In this document: positions 16,649 to 25,457 of the stretch, piece after piece
How positions within the stretch are numbered: position 1 is the stretch's first letter
How the letters are laid out: each line of letters opens with the position of its first letter
Assembly (NCBI GenBank): GCA_934100165.1
Contig: CAKOPN010000004.1
Coordinates: 124,001 to 188,000, forward strand
Length of the DNA: 64,000 bases
DNA from: an uncultured Bacilli bacterium
GTDB lineage: Bacteria > Bacillota_I > Bacilli_A > RF39 > UBA660
Reading direction: 5' to 3'
Translations under genes and position numbers: made by a program
Notes under the pieces: generated by a model
Told to the model about the DNA's origin: nothing
The model's database searches: none
What the model saw: only the letters and a program-made list of their open reading frames with translations

Positions 16649-16951
16649 ATTTCCTATATATCTAAACAAATATTTAAAAGCTTTTTTAAACATACTTCCT
16701 ATGTAGTTTGAGATCTTCCTGTTGGTACGAGTTAACTCATTATCGTAATTTTTCTCTACTACTATGTAATCATTCAAATCTATTTTAACACCATTTTTTA
16801 CATCTGTTTCAAACTTCTTAATAGCATCCTCAGTTAAAGTCTTTTTATTATTCAGTCTGTATTCATAAAGACCACTACTACCAATTATATAAACAAACAG
16901 GAATGAAAACAGAAGTAAATACAAAGACATTTTAATTATTTTTTCCTTCAT
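16643..16951 (-). CDS. Small membrane-anchored protein downstream of spoIIP, unknown
   Basis: The 102-residue product has one membrane helix (about 9-27: MSLYLLLFSFLFVYIIGSS) and a charged outer part with a basic C-terminus (FKKAFKYLFRYIGNN). I do not recognise a family. Its start ATG overlaps the spoIIP stop, and a terminator closes the unit, so it is certainly read with gpr and spoIIP. That link suggests a sporulation membrane protein, but this is only inferred. Confidence 0.6.
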   Translation of the reverse strand: MKEKIIKMSLYLLLFSFLFVYIIGSSGLYEYRLNNKKTLTEDAIKKFETDVKNGVKIDLNDYIVVEKNYDNELTRTNRKISNYIGSMFKKAFKYLFRYIGNN

Positions 16952-17886
16952 TATATCTCCCCTTTTTCATATAAATAGAGCATTTGACCAATAACCTCTA
17001 TGGTATTAGTTACTTCCTCATAGGTATTTTCTTCTGAACCAACTTCTATTAAAATACAGTTTTTAGAAAAATCTTGATTATAAACACCATTCACACCTTT
17101 TCCCTTTTTCTCGTAGATACCTCTACTTAAACCTTGATAATTTTGATTTAACCAAGATTCTAATCTTTCTAATATTTCTTTATTCTTCTCATATGATTTA
17201 TTTTCTAACCCCAGCAAAAACATCGTTCTAGCATAAGATTTATCATTTATAGTAGTTGTAGATATCTTTTTGCTAACAGAATCCCTATGTAAATCAACAA
17301 AATACTTTAAATCAGGTTCTTTTTTTATAACATTTTCTAGATATAATCTTGATACTCTATAACTTTGTGCATAGTTCCAGTTATTAGTACTTAAAATATC
17401 ACTTATGCTTCCACTTTCAACGATAGAATTTATCCCATACTTAAGTAATTCCTTCTGCAGGTAATAACTAGCATCTAGAACACTATAACTCATGTTTAAA
17501 GTTTTGTTGTAAGCATACTTTTCTCCTTGATGTGTGTTATATATATAAACGATAGGAGTCTTTTTATCTGTATCAGTATCAGAATCACTACCATCTTTAT
17601 TACCATCATTATTTTCTTCTTTTACACCACTATTTTTACTATTACTTGTTGAATAGTTTTTAAGAACAATAGACACAGGATCTATGTATTTATTTTCTGA
17701 TACAGTTTTCACTACTATATTCACAAGTTCATTTTCTTTACTAACCTTACTAGAATTTTGAATAAGTAAATCTAAAACATCTTCATCAATTTTGACATTT
17801 ATATCGTCTAACCAGTTAATAGTAAAAGTAAAGGAGAAAAAAGAAATAATCAAAATAAAAATAACCTTTACAAGATTTTTTTTCAT
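16951..17886 (-). CDS. spoIIP: Stage II sporulation protein P, SpoIIP
   Basis: The 311-residue peptidoglycan amidase/endopeptidase of the engulfment complex (SpoIID-SpoIIM-SpoIIP) has a signal-anchor helix at about 6-25, an acidic variable linker (NDGNKDGSDSDTDTDKK) and the catalytic domain from about 112: IYNTHQGEKY, YFVDLHRDSV, GVNGVYNQDF and LIEVGSEENTYEE. These supply the zinc-binding His and Glu residues expected of the family. It follows gpr at 65 bases, the Bacillus order. A fuller set of engulfment genes is not in the window. Confidence 0.93.
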   Translation of the reverse strand: MKKNLVKVIFILIISFFSFTFTINWLDDINVKIDEDVLDLLIQNSSKVSKENELVNIVVKTVSENKYIDPVSIVLKNYSTSNSKNSGVKEENNDGNKDGSDSDTDTDKKTPIVYIYNTHQGEKYAYNKTLNMSYSVLDASYYLQKELLKYGINSIVESGSISDILSTNNWNYAQSYRVSRLYLENVIKKEPDLKYFVDLHRDSVSKKISTTTINDKSYARTMFLLGLENKSYEKNKEILERLESWLNQNYQGLSRGIYEKKGKGVNGVYNQDFSKNCILIEVGSEENTYEEVTNTIEVIGQMLYLYEKGEI

Positions 17887-17951
17887 ATTCCATCACCATT
17901 ATTAAAAGTATATTACTAGTATATGAAATAATTTGTCGTATAAGATTATTA

Positions 17952-18980
17952 TTATTCATTTATATTATGTAAAACATTATTTATTGATTTTGCTATTGCA
18001 AAAGAGATTTTATCGGTTAAAAAATCAACCTCTTTAGGAGTTACCATAAGATTATAACCAAGCGGTGTTAATACTTCTGCAAATAAGTCTTTTATTTCTT
18101 CTTCCTTCAGTTCACCTAATAGTCCAAGATACATTTTTCTTTCTGTCTCATCAAGTTTATAGTTTATGTTACTATAGTCAAACACATAAGGGTTTATCAA
18201 TTTGCTCTTAGGATTATCAATATTCATTATGTTAAAGCTTAATTTTTTTACAAGAAAACTAAGAGTATCATTGACTATTGTAGCAGCATCCACAACTGTT
18301 GGAGATCCGATAGCAATTACTGGGATACCAAGGGTTTCTTCTGATATTTCTTTTCTAAAGTTGCCTACTCCACTTCCTGGTTCTATTCCAGAATCTGTTA
18401 TTTGAATCGTCTTATTTATCTTTTCAATACTACTTGATGCAAGGGCATCAATAACTATTAAAAAATCTGGCTTTACAACATTTTTTATTGCCTCTATCGA
18501 ATCAAAACTTTCTACTCCAGTTGTAGCATACACTCCTGGGATAAAAGTTGAAACTTCACTATAAGAATCATCTACATCTATACTGTTAAGTTTAAAAAGA
18601 TGTCTCGTTACTACTATGTCATCAATTACCTTTGGTCCCAAAGAATCAGGTGTAGAAAGTCTATTACCAAGACCAACTACCAAAGATGATTTGCCTAATA
18701 GATTTTTCTCTTTTATTATTTTTTTTAGTTCAATAGTCATAGCCTTTATCAAATTTTTTCTATTGTTAGAATCTGTGGCATCATTAAAATATATAGTGGT
18801 GTACAAACCTTTCTTCTTATCTATTAACTTTGCTTCTTTTTTACCTATTCTAATTCTTTCTATATTTATATCATTGCACTGCACCTTTTCAATGTTTAAA
18901 AAATTCTCTTTTTCATCAATCGCTTCACTAATTAAATCACATCTCACAGTAAACTTTGATAAATCTATTTCATGACTCAT
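17952..18980 (-). CDS. gpr: Germination protease GPR
   Basis: The 342-residue protease of family A25 cuts the small acid-soluble spore proteins at germination. It begins MSHEIDLSKFTVRCDLISEA, matching the zymogen N-terminus (the propeptide plus RTDLA-like site), and contains SLVVGLGNRLSTPDSLGPKV, FIPGVYATTGVES, DFLIVIDALASS and GIEPGSGVGN. The length fits. The gene diverges from rpsT, as in Bacillus subtilis, and heads the gpr-spoIIP unit. AAAGAGGTG precedes the ATG. In Bacillus it is a forespore (sigma-F/sigma-G) gene; I could not find a convincing sigma-G promoter in the 100-base gap. Confidence 0.95.
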   Translation of the reverse strand: MSHEIDLSKFTVRCDLISEAIDEKENFLNIEKVQCNDINIERIRIGKKEAKLIDKKKGLYTTIYFNDATDSNNRKNLIKAMTIELKKIIKEKNLLGKSSLVVGLGNRLSTPDSLGPKVIDDIVVTRHLFKLNSIDVDDSYSEVSTFIPGVYATTGVESFDSIEAIKNVVKPDFLIVIDALASSSIEKINKTIQITDSGIEPGSGVGNFRKEISEETLGIPVIAIGSPTVVDAATIVNDTLSFLVKKLSFNIMNIDNPKSKLINPYVFDYSNINYKLDETERKMYLGLLGELKEEEIKDLFAEVLTPLGYNLMVTPKEVDFLTDKISFAIAKSINNVLHNINE

Positions 18981-19023
18981 AAGAACACCTCTTTAATATT
19001 TTGGCAAATATTTAAAGTTTTAT

Positions 19024-19052
19024 TTGCAATTTTTATCTTTTTTTGCTACTAT
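19024..19052 (+). promoter_or_regulatory. Promoter of rpsT
   Basis: TTGCAA (19024-19029), spacer of 17, TACTAT (19047-19052), 28 bases before the rpsT ATG. Confidence 0.65.
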
Positions 19053-19080
19053 ATATGTAGTTCAAAAGTGAGGTGAAAAA

Positions 19081-19353
19081 ATGCCAAATATTAAAAGTGC
19101 TAAAAAAAGAGTTATAACTAGTGCAAAGAAACAAGAAAGTAACAATTTAGTTACTGCTAGAACTAAGAATTCTATTAAAAAGTTTACTAAAGAAGTTAAA
19201 ACTGGAAATAAAGAAGAAGCAAGTGCAAAATTAGATATAGCAATTAAAAACATTGATAAAGCAGCTTCAAGTGGACTAATGCATAAGAATACTGCTGCAA
19301 GACAAAAATCAAGACTTACAAAAATGAGAAACAATATGGAGGAAGCTAAATAA
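19081..19353 (+). CDS. rpsT: Ribosomal protein S20
   Basis: The 90-residue basic helical protein of the small subunit begins MPNIKSAKKRVITSAKKQ and ends with the conserved helix KNTAARQKSRLTKMRNN. GTGAGGTG lies six bases before ATG. It diverges from gpr as in Bacillus. No separate terminator is clear before the following gene 60 bases away. Confidence 0.96.
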   Translation: MPNIKSAKKRVITSAKKQESNNLVTARTKNSIKKFTKEVKTGNKEEASAKLDIAIKNIDKAASSGLMHKNTAARQKSRLTKMRNNMEEAK

Positions 19354-19412
19354 TTAGTTTCTTTTTTTTGCATATATTATTCTTTATATGATAGAATATT
19401 ATTGGTGATGCT

Positions 19413-20324
19413 ATGAAAAAGTTAGGAAAGGCATTTATTCTTATCGCCATATTACTTATAATATATGGAAATAGAAATGCAATACTCACTATTATCGTTA
19501 AAACAGTTTCTAAACAAGAGACGATTACTCTAGATTATAAAAATGAATATTATTTATCATATAATTATAAATATGTTAAAAATTTAAGTGATGTTAACAA
19601 CATACAAAATAAAAATGATTTATTAAATTTATATTATACTGTTATAAATAGTGGCAATAGTGATTTTACTTTCTACTGTCCAAGTAGTTATAAATCTTGT
19701 GTTTCTGATGTTAAGGCACTTGCTAATGATCAAAAGGAACTTTCAAATATAAATGGTTTTGTTCATCCATTTAATAGTTTTGATACGATAGAGACAATGC
19801 CTTATAGTGCAATTGGTAAAGTTGATTTAAAAATTATTAAAACTTATACTGATGTAGAAATTGAAGAAATAAGTAAAAAAGTTGAAGAAGTTGTTAAAAC
19901 AGAAGTAAAAGATGAAACTGATGAAAGAGAAATTATTAAAATTATTCATGACTACATTATAAATAATTCTAAATATGATAAATTACGTGCTGATAATAAT
20001 GTTATAAAGTATTCTTCAAATACTGCTTATGGTGTTTTATTTGAAGGCTATGGAATATGTAGTGGTTATGCTGATGCGATGGCTTTGTTCTTGGATTATT
20101 ACAAAATTCCAAATTATAAAATCGCTAGTGAAAATCATGTTTGGAATGCTGTATTTTTAGATGGCAAGTGGTATCATTTAGATTTAACTTGGGATGATCC
20201 AATGCTTGGAAGTGGTGAAGATGTAATTATTTATGATTACTTTTTAATCACTACAGAAAAGTTGAAAGAGTTAGATAATTTACAACATAACTTTGATACA
20301 AAAATATATCCTGAAATGGCATAA
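19413..20324 (+). CDS. Membrane-anchored transglutaminase-like (papain-fold) protein
   Basis: The 303-residue protein has an N-terminal membrane helix (about 5-30) and an outer transglutaminase-core domain near the C-terminus: IHDYIINNSKYD, then YGICSGYADAMALFLDYY with the catalytic Cys, ENHVWNAVFLDGKWYHLD with the His, and LTWDDPM with the Asp. Bacterial members of this superfamily mostly act as peptidases or cross-linkers at the cell surface. Residues 40-150 form an unassigned domain with two Cys in FYCPSSYKSCVSD. The gene stands alone with a terminator after it. The substrate is unknown. Confidence 0.8.
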   Translation: MKKLGKAFILIAILLIIYGNRNAILTIIVKTVSKQETITLDYKNEYYLSYNYKYVKNLSDVNNIQNKNDLLNLYYTVINSGNSDFTFYCPSSYKSCVSDVKALANDQKELSNINGFVHPFNSFDTIETMPYSAIGKVDLKIIKTYTDVEIEEISKKVEEVVKTEVKDETDEREIIKIIHDYIINNSKYDKLRADNNVIKYSSNTAYGVLFEGYGICSGYADAMALFLDYYKIPNYKIASENHVWNAVFLDGKWYHLDLTWDDPMLGSGEDVIIYDYFLITTEKLKELDNLQHNFDTKIYPEMA

Positions 20325-20353
20325 AAAAATCTCGATTTTTCTTCGAGATTTTT
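20324..20353. terminator. Bidirectional terminator between the transglutaminase-like gene and pyk
   Basis: AAAAATCTCGA, short loop, TCGAGATTTTT, with A and T runs on both sides, so it serves the convergent genes from both directions. Confidence 0.85.
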
Positions 20354-20356
20354 CTT

Positions 20357-21769
20357 TTATATTTCCTCAATTTTTAAGAAGTTTGTTTGTTTTACTTTTC
20401 TTCCAACATGGATACCACCAGTTATGATGATGACATCTTTTTCTTGCAAGTTCAAAAACTTAATAGCTTCTTTTCTACAGTGATAAACCATGTCATCTAA
20501 ATCATTATCATCAATGTTTACAATTTCTGTAACTATTCCATAATTTATAGCTAGTTTTCTAGCTACTTTTTCATTTGGACAAATAGCAAGTATCATTGTT
20601 TCAGGTCTTAAATTACTCATTACTGATGCACTATGACCACCACTAGTTGGTACTACTATAGCTTTTATATCCATAGATTCAGCACTTGTTAATACTGCTT
20701 CACCTATTCTTTCAGTTATACTTTTAGTATTTTTTCTTTCAAACTTTGTAGCATAACGCGGATTTCTTTCAGCTTCTTCGCAAATTCTAGCCATATACTT
20801 AACTGCTTCGATTGGATGTTTACCTACGGTTGACTCACCACTTAACATAACGGCATCTGTTCCATCTAAAACAGCATTACTTATATCTGTTACTTCCGCT
20901 CTAGTTGGACGTGCACTTTCATACATTGAAGCAAGCATTTCTGTTGCCACAATAACGAATTTCCCTTTTTCACGACATCTTTTAATCATGTCTTTTTGAA
21001 TAATTGGAAGTCTTTCTACATCTACTTCTACTCCCAAGTCTCCACGTGCTACCATAATACCATCACTAGCATCAATTATTGCGTCAAGATTTTCAAGAGC
21101 TCTTTTTGTTTCAATCTTAGAGATGATACTCATGTCTTCTGCACCGTTTTCTTTAAGTATTCTTCTTATATCCTCTACATTTTCACTTGTCTCTACAAAA
21201 GATAGTGCCAAGAAATCTCCGTCATGACTGCATGCATATTTTATATCTTTCAAGTCAGCTTCACTTATAAAACTTAACCCTAGATTTACCCCTGGAACAT
21301 TTATTCCCTTTTTTGAAGTTAAAACTCCTCCATCAATTACTTTACAAGAAAGAGATGAGTTATCCTTACCAACTACTTCAAGTCTCATTAAAGCATCATC
21401 GATTAGTATAGTATTACCAACATTTATCTTATCTAATGCGTCTTTATAGTTAACTGTAAATATACCGTTGTCCCCTGTTATATCATCTTTAACAATCCTT
21501 ACTATCTCATCTTTAATTAAAGGTATTCCCCCTTCTTTTATTAATCCGCATCTAAAATCAGGTCCTTTAGTATCAAATAATACGGCAATATTCCTACCGG
21601 TTTTCTTTTCTGTTTCTTTTATTACGCTCAATATTTCATTACTATTTTCCTCTGTTGAATGTGAAAAATTTATTCTAGCAACATCCATTCCTTCTTCTAC
21701 CATTTTACTCATGACTTCTACATTAGAAGATGCTGGACCAATGCTACAAACAATCTTTGTTTTTTTCAT
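20357..21769 (-). CDS. pyk: Pyruvate kinase
   Basis: The 470-residue enzyme converts phosphoenolpyruvate and ADP to pyruvate and ATP. Motifs: KTKIVCSIGPASSN, VARINFSHS, LFDTKGPDFRCG, MIISKIETKRALENLD with the active-site Lys, MVARGDLGVEV and LSGESTVGKHPIEAV, followed by the C-terminal allosteric domain to residue 470. It has the standard length and lacks the extra PEP-utiliser-like domain found in Bacillus Pyk. It is single, with its own terminator. Confidence 0.97.
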   Translation of the reverse strand: MKKTKIVCSIGPASSNVEVMSKMVEEGMDVARINFSHSTEENSNEILSVIKETEKKTGRNIAVLFDTKGPDFRCGLIKEGGIPLIKDEIVRIVKDDITGDNGIFTVNYKDALDKINVGNTILIDDALMRLEVVGKDNSSLSCKVIDGGVLTSKKGINVPGVNLGLSFISEADLKDIKYACSHDGDFLALSFVETSENVEDIRRILKENGAEDMSIISKIETKRALENLDAIIDASDGIMVARGDLGVEVDVERLPIIQKDMIKRCREKGKFVIVATEMLASMYESARPTRAEVTDISNAVLDGTDAVMLSGESTVGKHPIEAVKYMARICEEAERNPRYATKFERKNTKSITERIGEAVLTSAESMDIKAIVVPTSGGHSASVMSNLRPETMILAICPNEKVARKLAINYGIVTEIVNIDDNDLDDMVYHCRKEAIKFLNLQEKDVIIITGGIHVGRKVKQTNFLKIEEI

Positions 21770-21856
21770 CTGATTTCACCCCGAGAGAATTATACCACAA
21801 ATTCCTATATATTAACACAATTTATTATATTTCATAAATTACTATAGGTGATTTCT

Positions 21857-22624
21857 ATGTATGTAAAAATTAAAGACTTTAATATATATTATGAAAAGAT
21901 AGGAACAGGTAAAAAAGAAATACTCATACTTCCTGGTTGGGGCGATACTAGAATTACATTTAATTATCTTATTTATCTATTAAAAAACGAGTACACAATT
22001 TATATCTTAGACTACCCTGGATTTGGTATGAGTAAATTTCCAGATAGAGATCTTACGGTGTACGATTATGCTGATTTAATAAAAGAGTTTATGAAGAAGA
22101 AAAAAGTCAAAAATCCAATAGTTATCTCTCACTCTTTTGGTAGCAGAATTGCACTCATTTTAAATGGAAAGTTAAATATATCTTTTGAAAAACTTATAAT
22201 AATTGATGGGGCCGGAATAAAAAGAAAGAAAAGTTTTTACCTACTTTGTAAACAGACTTTATATAAAGCTCTAAAAAAGCTTAACAAATGTCTTCCCAAA
22301 AAGTTAAGAAAGAAGTATTTAGATAAACTTGTTAAAGTTTTTGGCTCAACTGATTTTAAAGCGCTTAGTGAGAATATGCGAAGAACTTTTTCAAACATTG
22401 TAAATACTGATTTATCATACTTACTTGATAATATCTCTTCTAGTACTCTTTTAATATGGGGTGAAAAAGACATTGATACTCCACTTAAAGATGGTATTAA
22501 AATGAACAAGAAAATCAAGGATTCTGGTCTTGTTATAATAAAAAATGCATCTCATTATTCTTATCTTGATAATAAACTTTATACTGGTACAATTATTAGA
22601 GAATTTTTAAAAGAAAAGACTTAA
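21857..22624 (+). CDS. Alpha/beta hydrolase
   Basis: The 255-residue protein starts at ATG 21857 after AGGTGAT. Fold features: LILPGWGDTRITF (oxyanion region), DYPGFGMSKFPDRDL, nucleophile in VISHSFGSRIAL, Asp in LLIWGEKDIDTPL and His in KNASHYSYLD. The triad is complete and there is no signal peptide. The lid region is strongly basic. The family includes esterases, haloperoxidase-like and small-molecule hydrolases; the substrate cannot be told. It is convergent with pnp across a shared terminator. Confidence 0.85.
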   Translation: MYVKIKDFNIYYEKIGTGKKEILILPGWGDTRITFNYLIYLLKNEYTIYILDYPGFGMSKFPDRDLTVYDYADLIKEFMKKKKVKNPIVISHSFGSRIALILNGKLNISFEKLIIIDGAGIKRKKSFYLLCKQTLYKALKKLNKCLPKKLRKKYLDKLVKVFGSTDFKALSENMRRTFSNIVNTDLSYLLDNISSSTLLIWGEKDIDTPLKDGIKMNKKIKDSGLVIIKNASHYSYLDNKLYTGTIIREFLKEKT

Positions 22625-22646
22625 AGCTCAATAAACTTTAAGTCTT
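22616..22646. terminator. Bidirectional terminator between the hydrolase gene and pnp
   Basis: An 11-pair perfect stem, AAGACTTAAAG/CTTTAAGTCTT, with a nine-base loop and T-rich flanks on both strands. Confidence 0.88.
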
Positions 22647-22653
22647 ATTTATT

Positions 22654-24882
22654 TTATTCTTGAACAGCTTCCTTAACTTCTTCTTTTGCTTCTTCTTTTT
22701 CCTTTTTAACTTCTTTTGATTCTTTTTTTACTTTATCTTTTGAGTCATCTTGGAAAACTTTTTTTCTTGAGAAGTTTAATCTTCCTTTTTTATCTGTTCC
22801 TATACATTTAACTACTATTTCATCACCAAGAGATACGACGTCTTCTGTCTTGTTTACTCTTTCTTTTGCAAGTTCTGAAATATGGACAAGTCCTTCTGCA
22901 CCAGGCCATACTTGAACGAAACATCCGAAGTCTTCAATTTTAACTACCTTAGCAGTGTAAATTTTTCCTTCTTCTACTTCTCTTACAATGTCTTGGATCA
23001 TTTTTGTAGTCTTTTCAATAACTTCTTTATCAGAGTGATAAATTACTACTCTTCCGTCATCTTCAAGATCTACTTTAACAGCATTCATATCTGTTACTGA
23101 CTTAACATTGCTTGCTTCAAGAATAATCTTGGTAATCATCTCTCCGCCTTTTCCAATTACATCTTTAATCTTTTCAGGTTTAATCATGAATGTGTATGTC
23201 TTTGGAGCATACTTGCTTACTTCTTTACGAGGTTCTTTAATTTGTTTTTCCATTACATCTAGAATTTCCATTCTAGCATCTTTTGCTTGTGCTAGTGCTT
23301 CTTGTAAAATTTTTTTTGTAATTCCTTTTATTTTAATATCCATTTGTAATGAACAAATTCCCTTTCTAGTACCTGCAACTTTAAAGTCCATGTCTCCTAG
23401 ATGATCTTCCATTCCTTGGATATCTGTTAATATTGTATAGTTTGCACCTTGAGTTATTAGACCCATAGCAATACCTGCAACTGGAGCTTTTATTGGAACA
23501 CCTGCTGCCATTAATGATAAGCATCCTGCACATATTGTAGCTTGACTTGATGATCCGTTACTTTCAAGGATCTCTGATACAACACGTACTGTATATGGGA
23601 ATTCTTCTTCAGATGGCATAACTTGTAAAAGTGCTCTTTCTCCTAACGCTCCATGACCAATTTCACGTCTTCCTGGAGCACCATATCTTCCTGTTTCTCC
23701 AACTGAGAATGCTGGGAAGTTATAATGAAGCATAAATCTCTTTTCAGCTTCTAAGCTTAAACCATCTAGTATTTGATGTTCTCCAAGAGCTCCTAAAGTA
23801 GTAACTGCTAAACTTTGTGTTTCTCCTCTTGTAAATAATGCTGAACCATGAGTTCTTGGTAAAATATCAATATCAGTTGAAAGAGGTCTTATTTCTGTCA
23901 TACTTCTTCCATCTGCTCTTGTCTTTTCTACTACTACTATTTGTCTAAAAATTTCATACTCTAACTCTTCTAAAACAAGTTTTACTTTAGTTATAAGTAC
24001 GTTTAATTCATCTTCTTTTAGTTTCTCTTCATATTCAAGTTTATATCTTTCAACGATATCTTCTTTTACTTTATCAATAGCTGCATATTTTTCTAACTTG
24101 TCTTTTATTCTTAAAGCATAATTTAAATCATCTTCTGCAAGTAATCTTACTTCTTTCTTGAAATCTTCACTAATTTCTAAAGTTTCATATTCCATATCTG
24201 GCTTTCCTATTTCTGCCACGATTTTCTCTTGAAATTCTACTAACTCTTTTATAGCTTCATGTCCGAACATTAAAGCTTCTAGCATTAAGTCTTCACTTAC
24301 TTCTTTAGCTCCTGCTTCAACCATGTTAATAGCTTCTTTAGTTCCTGCTACTGTAAGATCTATTGTAGACTCTTCTAATTGTTTTGGTGTAGGGTTAATA
24401 ATAAACTCACCGTTTACGCATCCTACTTTTACACCTGCTATTGGGCCATCGAATGGGATTTCACTAATTGATGTACAAAGGCTTGAACCGAACATTGCTG
24501 TTAATTCTGGTGAATTGTCTGTATCTACTGATAAAACAGTATTTACTATTTGTACTTCGTTTTTAAATCCTTCTTTAAACATTGGACGCATTGGTCTATC
24601 AATCATTCTAGCTGCAAGTGTTGCGGCATCAGTAGGCTTTCCTTCTCTTTTAATGAACCCTCCTGGTATTTTACCTACTGAGTAAAGTTTTTCTTGGTAT
24701 ATTACCATAAGTGGAAAGAAATCTGATAATAGATTAGCTTCTTTCTTTACTACGACAGTTGATAGTACTACTGTATCTCCATATCTTACAAGTACAGAAC
24801 CATTTGCTTGTTTAGCCATTTCTCCATGTTCTACGACTATTTTTCTTCCCCTAAAATCATATTCGAATACTTTTTTTGACAT
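22654..24882 (-). CDS. pnp: Polyribonucleotide nucleotidyltransferase (PNPase)
   Basis: The 742-residue phosphorolytic 3'-5' exoribonuclease has two RNase PH domains (FEYDFRGRKIVVEHGEMA at the start; RADGRSMTEIRPLSTDIDIL in the second), a KH domain (IKDVIGKGGEMITKI) and an S1 domain (GKIYTAKVVKIEDFGCFVQV). The catalytic Asp residues lie in DIQGMEDHLGDMDFKVAG. Start: ATG 24882 after GGAGGT; the open frame extends 36 codons further up into the leader but those residues are not PNPase. The C-terminus carries about 30 Lys/Glu residues, as in S2 and L20 here. It follows rpsO, the usual order. The leader holds a large hairpin. Confidence 0.97.
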   Translation of the reverse strand: MSKKVFEYDFRGRKIVVEHGEMAKQANGSVLVRYGDTVVLSTVVVKKEANLLSDFFPLMVIYQEKLYSVGKIPGGFIKREGKPTDAATLAARMIDRPMRPMFKEGFKNEVQIVNTVLSVDTDNSPELTAMFGSSLCTSISEIPFDGPIAGVKVGCVNGEFIINPTPKQLEESTIDLTVAGTKEAINMVEAGAKEVSEDLMLEALMFGHEAIKELVEFQEKIVAEIGKPDMEYETLEISEDFKKEVRLLAEDDLNYALRIKDKLEKYAAIDKVKEDIVERYKLEYEEKLKEDELNVLITKVKLVLEELEYEIFRQIVVVEKTRADGRSMTEIRPLSTDIDILPRTHGSALFTRGETQSLAVTTLGALGEHQILDGLSLEAEKRFMLHYNFPAFSVGETGRYGAPGRREIGHGALGERALLQVMPSEEEFPYTVRVVSEILESNGSSSQATICAGCLSLMAAGVPIKAPVAGIAMGLITQGANYTILTDIQGMEDHLGDMDFKVAGTRKGICSLQMDIKIKGITKKILQEALAQAKDARMEILDVMEKQIKEPRKEVSKYAPKTYTFMIKPEKIKDVIGKGGEMITKIILEASNVKSVTDMNAVKVDLEDDGRVVIYHSDKEVIEKTTKMIQDIVREVEEGKIYTAKVVKIEDFGCFVQVWPGAEGLVHISELAKERVNKTEDVVSLGDEIVVKCIGTDKKGRLNFSRKKVFQDDSKDKVKKESKEVKKEKEEAKEEVKEAVQE

Positions 24883-24897
24883 TTTTACCTCCACTTC

Positions 24898-24983
24898 TGG
24901 CAGGTAATCCTTATTATTGTAATAAATACAACAACAAGCGTTATTATCCTTATTACAATAACAATATTTAATATTACCCGCCA
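24898..24983 (-). promoter_or_regulatory. Large stem-loop in the pnp leader
   Basis: An imperfect inverted repeat spans 86 bases. The outer arms TGGCAGGTAAT (24898-24908) and ATTACCCGCCA (24973-24983) pair at 10 of 11 positions, the inner arms TTATTATTGTAATAA (24911-24925) and TTATTACAATAACAA (24950-24964) at 14 of 15. It ends 15 bases before the pnp start. In E. coli a long pnp leader stem is cut by RNase III and drives PNPase self-control; whether that applies here is inference. Confidence 0.75.
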
Positions 24984-25002
24984 ACATCAAAAATCTAAAA
25001 GA

Positions 25003-25030
25003 AAGACACGATTAAAATTTCGTGTCAGTC
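25003..25030 (-). terminator. Hairpin between rpsO and pnp
   Basis: GACACGA/TCGTGTC stem with an eight-base loop, followed on the minus strand by the weak T-rich stretch TTTCTTTTAG. It may be a partial terminator or an RNA-processing site for the rpsO-pnp transcript. Confidence 0.6.
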
Positions 25031-25039
25031 TTCTATTCA

Positions 25040-25309
25040 TTATTTTCTTAATCCAAGACGAGAAATTACATCTCTATAACTATTGATATCTTTCTTAGAA
25101 AGGTATGCAAGTAAATTTTTACGTTGTCCAACTTTCTTTAAAAGACCTCTTCTTGAATGATAGTCATGTTTGTGTTCTTCTAAATGTTTAGTTAACTTGT
25201 TAATCTCTTCTGTTAAAATAGCAATTTGTACTTCAGCAGAACCAGTGTCTTTTTCACTCTTAGCAAAATCTTTGACTAATTTTTGTTTAACTTCTTTTGT
25301 TAAAGCCAT
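25040..25309 (-). CDS. rpsO: Ribosomal protein S15
   Basis: The 89-residue product begins MALTKEVKQKLVKDFAKSE and shows the S15 core GSAEVQIAILTEEINKLTKH, HKHDYHSRRGLLKKVGQRK and YLSKKDINSY. It binds the 16S rRNA central domain. AAAGGAGG lies nine bases before ATG. It heads the rpsO-pnp unit, with a 70-base leader that can fold. Confidence 0.97.
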   Translation of the reverse strand: MALTKEVKQKLVKDFAKSEKDTGSAEVQIAILTEEINKLTKHLEEHKHDYHSRRGLLKKVGQRKNLLAYLSKKDINSYRDVISRLGLRK

Positions 25310-25340
25310 GTCTTTTTCCTCCTTTTATAATTCCATTTAT

Positions 25341-25373
25341 CCAAGTCTTGGTCGGAAAACTCCAAAACCTAGG
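25341..25373 (-). promoter_or_regulatory. Hairpin in the rpsO leader, possible S15 autoregulatory site
   Basis: The RNA segments CCTAGGTTTTGG and CCAAGACTTGG flank a ten-base loop and can pair with a few mismatches and G-U pairs. rpsO leaders in several phyla bind S15. The match here is by position only. Confidence 0.4.
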
Positions 25374-25388
25374 TAAATCAACAGTAAT

Positions 25389-25417
25389 AATATATAATAC
25401 TTTTTAAAATAAATCAA
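25389..25417 (-). promoter_or_regulatory. Promoter of rpsO-pnp
   Basis: TTGATT (25417-25412), spacer of 17, TATATT (25394-25389) on the minus strand, about 80 bases before the rpsO start. Confidence 0.7.
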
Positions 25418-25457
25418 TTATTTTTTGTCTATTTTCGTTACATTTAATTCTTATTTA

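Noticed and set aside
18981..19080. A sigma-F/sigma-G promoter for gpr
   Set aside because: GPR should be a forespore gene, but no -35/-10 pair with correct spacing fits in the gap; only weak partial matches (for example CAAAATA) were found.
24883..24990. A 36-residue N-terminal extension of PNPase
   Set aside because: It reads through the leader hairpin, is Cys/Asn/Tyr rich and unlike any PNPase; GGAGGT before ATG 24882 gives the normal start.
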